Below are positions 62,344 to 64,000 of a stretch of DNA of 64,000 nt, piece after piece. Source of the stretch: Collinsella sp. (lineage in GTDB: Bacteria > Actinomycetota > Coriobacteriia > Coriobacteriales > Coriobacteriaceae). Numbering within the stretch: position 1 is the first letter of the stretch; the number at the start of each line of letters is the position of its first letter. Under the pieces are notes generated by a model. It made no database searches and was not told the origin of the DNA. It saw nothing but the letters and a program-made list of their open reading frames with translations. Position numbers and translations under genes: made by a program. The stretch is taken from the NCBI GenBank assembly GCA_019414245.1, contig DXMK01000004.1, forward strand, positions 1-64,000, read 5' to 3'.

Positions 62344-62901
62344 ATGAAAAAGAAGCTGCTGCTTGCGCCCCTCATGGCCGTCTTGGTCGCATGCGTGGTC
62401 GTGCTTTCCGGCTGTGGAGGTCCTTCGGTTGAGGAGCTCATTACCGAGGATCTTACGACGCAGTTTGACGAGGTCAAGAACGGTGGCGACGACTTCCTCT
62501 CTGGTCTGGAGGAGGCTTCGGGCGACGAGTTCGAGCAGCTGGGTATCGATCCCAAGGAGTATGCCAAGACCTATCTCGAGGGCTTTGACTACAAGATCGG
62601 CGACGTGACGGTCGACGAGGACAAGGGTGTCGCGACCGCCGAGGTCTCCATCACCTGCAAGTCTATGAACAAGATCGTCGAGGACTTCTCCACCCAGTAT
62701 CAGGAGAAGGTCGCCGCGCTTGATACGGTTCCTTCCGATGACGAGCTGTACAAGATGGCCGGTCAGGTTATGGTCGATGTGACCAAGGCCACCGAGCCCA
62801 GGAAGACCACGGTTATCTTCAAGTACACCTGCAACGACGACGGCGAGTGGTCTGCCGACGACTCCGTCAACTCCGAGATGATGGATGCAATGCTGAGCTA
62901 G
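62344..62901 (+). CDS. Lipoprotein, DUF5105-like
   Basis: 185 residues with a lipoprotein signal peptide (lipobox LSGC near residue 21). The acidic mature part (PSVEELITEDLTTQFDEVKNG onward) resembles the small DUF5105-type lipoproteins of actinobacterial and clostridial surfaces. No enzyme motif is present. GGGAGGAACAAC precedes the ATG at 62344. The structured element copy 2 begins 4 bases after its stop codon. Confidence 0.78.
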   Translation: MKKKLLLAPLMAVLVACVVVLSGCGGPSVEELITEDLTTQFDEVKNGGDDFLSGLEEASGDEFEQLGIDPKEYAKTYLEGFDYKIGDVTVDEDKGVATAEVSITCKSMNKIVEDFSTQYQEKVAALDTVPSDDELYKMAGQVMVDVTKATEPRKTTVIFKYTCNDDGEWSADDSVNSEMMDAMLS

Positions 62902-62904
62902 TTC

Positions 62905-63067
62905 GTTGCGGCGTTTTACCAAACGCCGCAACTGCTCGACGCTGCAAACGCCCCTAAGCGGCAATCTGACGTTCAATTTCAAGGGCGCGACCAGAAGGTC
63001 AGCGCCCTTTCATTTCACGTCACCTTGCTCGCTTAGGGGCGTTTTCGCTGTCCGCCCTCTACCTGCG
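62905..63067 (+). ncRNA. Structured repeat element, copy 2 (candidate RNA)
   Basis: The same architecture as the element at 57932. Stem A is 62905-62915 with 62922-62932 (11 perfect bp, loop TTACCA), then GCTCGACGCTGC. Stem B is 62946-62960 with 63030-63044 (15 perfect bp), extended past a bulged T by GCAA/TTGC. The core is TGACGT/ACGTCA (62967-62972, 63017-63022), AAGGGCGC/GCGCCCTT (62981-62988, 63002-63009) and GACC-AGAA-GGTC. The tail is TCGCTGTCCG. Stems A and B have changed on both strands relative to copy 1 while keeping pairing; loops and core are nearly identical. Confidence 0.7.
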
Positions 63068-63082
63068 TCGTTGCCATGGTGG

Positions 63083-63340
63083 TCATTGGGGCGGCAGTTG
63101 GGGACACTCCTTGTGCCCGCGTTGCATCGAGTGCTTGGGAAACCGCGACCCGGTTTTTGGCCGAATAGTGGGTCGCATTTTCCGGATGGGGTGGGTTGCG
63201 GAAAGTGCGACCCGGAATATTGCTCTGAAACGGGATGCCGTTTCTCCGACGCGCCTCAAACGGAAAGCGCATCCCATTCCGGAGCTCCAAAACGGGATGC
63301 GCTTTCCGCGCGGAAGAATTGTCGCAGCTGCGTTAAGCAG
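63083..63340. repeat. Tandem palindromes before the HAD gene
   Basis: There is no gene here. It contains a GGGTCGCATTTTCCG (from about 63169) pairing with CGGAAAGTGCGACCC (to about 63211), and AACGGAAAGCGCATCCC (from about 63257) pairing with GGGATGCGCTTTCCG (to about 63318). A GTTGGGGACACTCC word near 63099 links to the REP family elsewhere. Confidence 0.7.
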
Positions 63341-63349
63341 TGTCGCTCG

Positions 63350-64000
63350 TTACTCGCCCAGAATCAGCGCCGCGAGCTCTGCCTGGGTGTCCACCACGTA
63401 GTCGGCGCCGGCGGCTTCCAGCTCTGCGCGGCCGCGGAAGCCCCAGCTGACGCCCGCGCTCTTAAGGCCGGCGTTGTGGCCGGTCAGGATATCGACATTG
63501 GAATCGCCCACATAGAGCGTGGTTGCCGGATTGGCACCCAGCTCCTCCATCACATGTAGCGTGACGGGTGCTTCGGGCTTGGGCGGAAACGCATCGACAC
63601 GGCCCTGTACCAGCGCAAAGCGCTCGGAACCAAAATACTTCTCGATAAGCGGAGCCGCCGAGATGTGGTCCTTGTTGGTGAGCACGGCAAGCTGCACGCC
63701 CGCGGCACGCAGGCGGTCGAGCATCTCGATTGTGCCGGCATAGGGGGCGGTGTGGTCCTCCTTGTGCTCGCCGTAGTAAGCCCTAAACTCGGCAAGCGTC
63801 TGCTCAAACATACGGCCGTCGCCCGCATACTCGGCAGGCATAAAGCGCTCAACCAGCTTGAGCATGCCGTTTCCCACCTTGTAGCGGTACTCGTCGACGG
63901 CAAACGTAGGCCAGCCGTGCGTCTCGCAGGTATGGTTGCCGGCGGCCGCCAGGTCTTCGAGCGTGTTGAGGATGGTGCCGTCCAGATCAAAAATCACATG
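63350..64000 (-). CDS. HAD-family phosphatase, partial (phosphoglycolate phosphatase-like)
   Basis: About 215 residues are visible and the start lies beyond the right edge. The HAD motifs are present: FDLDGTILNT (nucleophile Asp), LTNK (motif II), a Lys in PPKPEAP (motif III) and VGDSNVDI (motif IV). The alpha-helical cap between motifs I and II is of the Gph/PgmB type. The visible end at a GTG is probably not the true start, since family members have several residues before FDLDGT. Likely a phosphoglycolate or sugar-phosphate phosphatase. Confidence 0.87.
   Translation of the reverse strand, partial: HVIFDLDGTILNTLEDLAAAGNHTCETHGWPTFAVDEYRYKVGNGMLKLVERFMPAEYAGDGRMFEQTLAEFRAYYGEHKEDHTAPYAGTIEMLDRLRAAGVQLAVLTNKDHISAAPLIEKYFGSERFALVQGRVDAFPPKPEAPVTLHVMEELGANPATTLYVGDSNVDILTGHNAGLKSAGVSWGFRGRAELEAAGADYVVDTQAELAALILGE

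Overview
This looks like chromosomal DNA of a gut member of the Coriobacteriia, most likely Collinsella. It is GC-rich with Ala-, Asp- and Glu-rich proteins. It carries an energy-converting (Ech, group 4) [NiFe] hydrogenase, a LuxR-type regulator fused to a polytopic membrane domain, an Nramp-related magnesium transporter of the kind known from Eggerthella, and many short palindromic intergenic repeats. The genus is inferred from gene content; no rRNA or tRNA gene lies in the window.

Layout. 1-800: a lone transposase-OrfA-like HTH gene. 1.08-6.7 kb: a five-gene Ech hydrogenase operon in which the EchA- and EchB-like membrane subunits are one protein. 7.3-12.6 kb: a NarL-type two-component system facing away from an ABC-2 export operon. 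12.8-16.2 kb: a MacB/FtsX-type ABC exporter. 16.5-28.2 kb: housekeeping and envelope genes (DUF362 ferredoxin, alpha/beta hydrolase, hemolysin III, CorC-like protein, a free-standing cyanophycin-synthetase-N-like domain, YtxH and PRC-barrel proteins, a deacetylase-like protein lacking its metal ligands) and an MgtE-sensor/NRMT pair. 28.7-33.1 kb: an OafA-type acyltransferase and a ribokinase/nucleoside hydrolase pair. 33.2-46.6 kb: sugar catabolism. This covers a BglG antiterminator/PTS EIIBC/GH1 operon with a visible RAT-terminator leader, a LacI repressor, a pathway of fucose-isomerase-like protein, split transketolase and FGGY kinase, then luxS, a DUF4867 gene and a second GH1. 46.7-50.7 kb: a three-gene signalling unit (7TM pseudokinase, histidine kinase, response regulator). 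50.9-55.2 kb: a minus-strand cluster of a lipoprotein, a frameshifted SPFH protein and two zinc-ribbon proteins. 55.6-64 kb: membrane LuxR regulator, pyrE, an IS110 element, an AT-richer fic gene bracketed by repeats, the free EIIA-Glc, a lipoprotein, and a partial HAD phosphatase running off the right end.

How parts fit: the PTS EIIBC at 34.3 kb has no EIIA domain, and a stand-alone EIIA-Glc sits at 61.6 kb, so the two could form one transporter. The cytosolic Mg2+-sensing MgtE domain sits directly before an Nramp-related transporter and lacks the MgtE pore motifs, so it may regulate its neighbour.

The most striking unexplained signal is a ~163-nt element present twice (57932-58094 and 62905-63067), each starting within a few bases of a stop codon. 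The loops and core are nearly identical, while two long stems differ in sequence yet pair almost perfectly in both copies. This is strong evidence for a selected RNA (or single-stranded DNA) structure.
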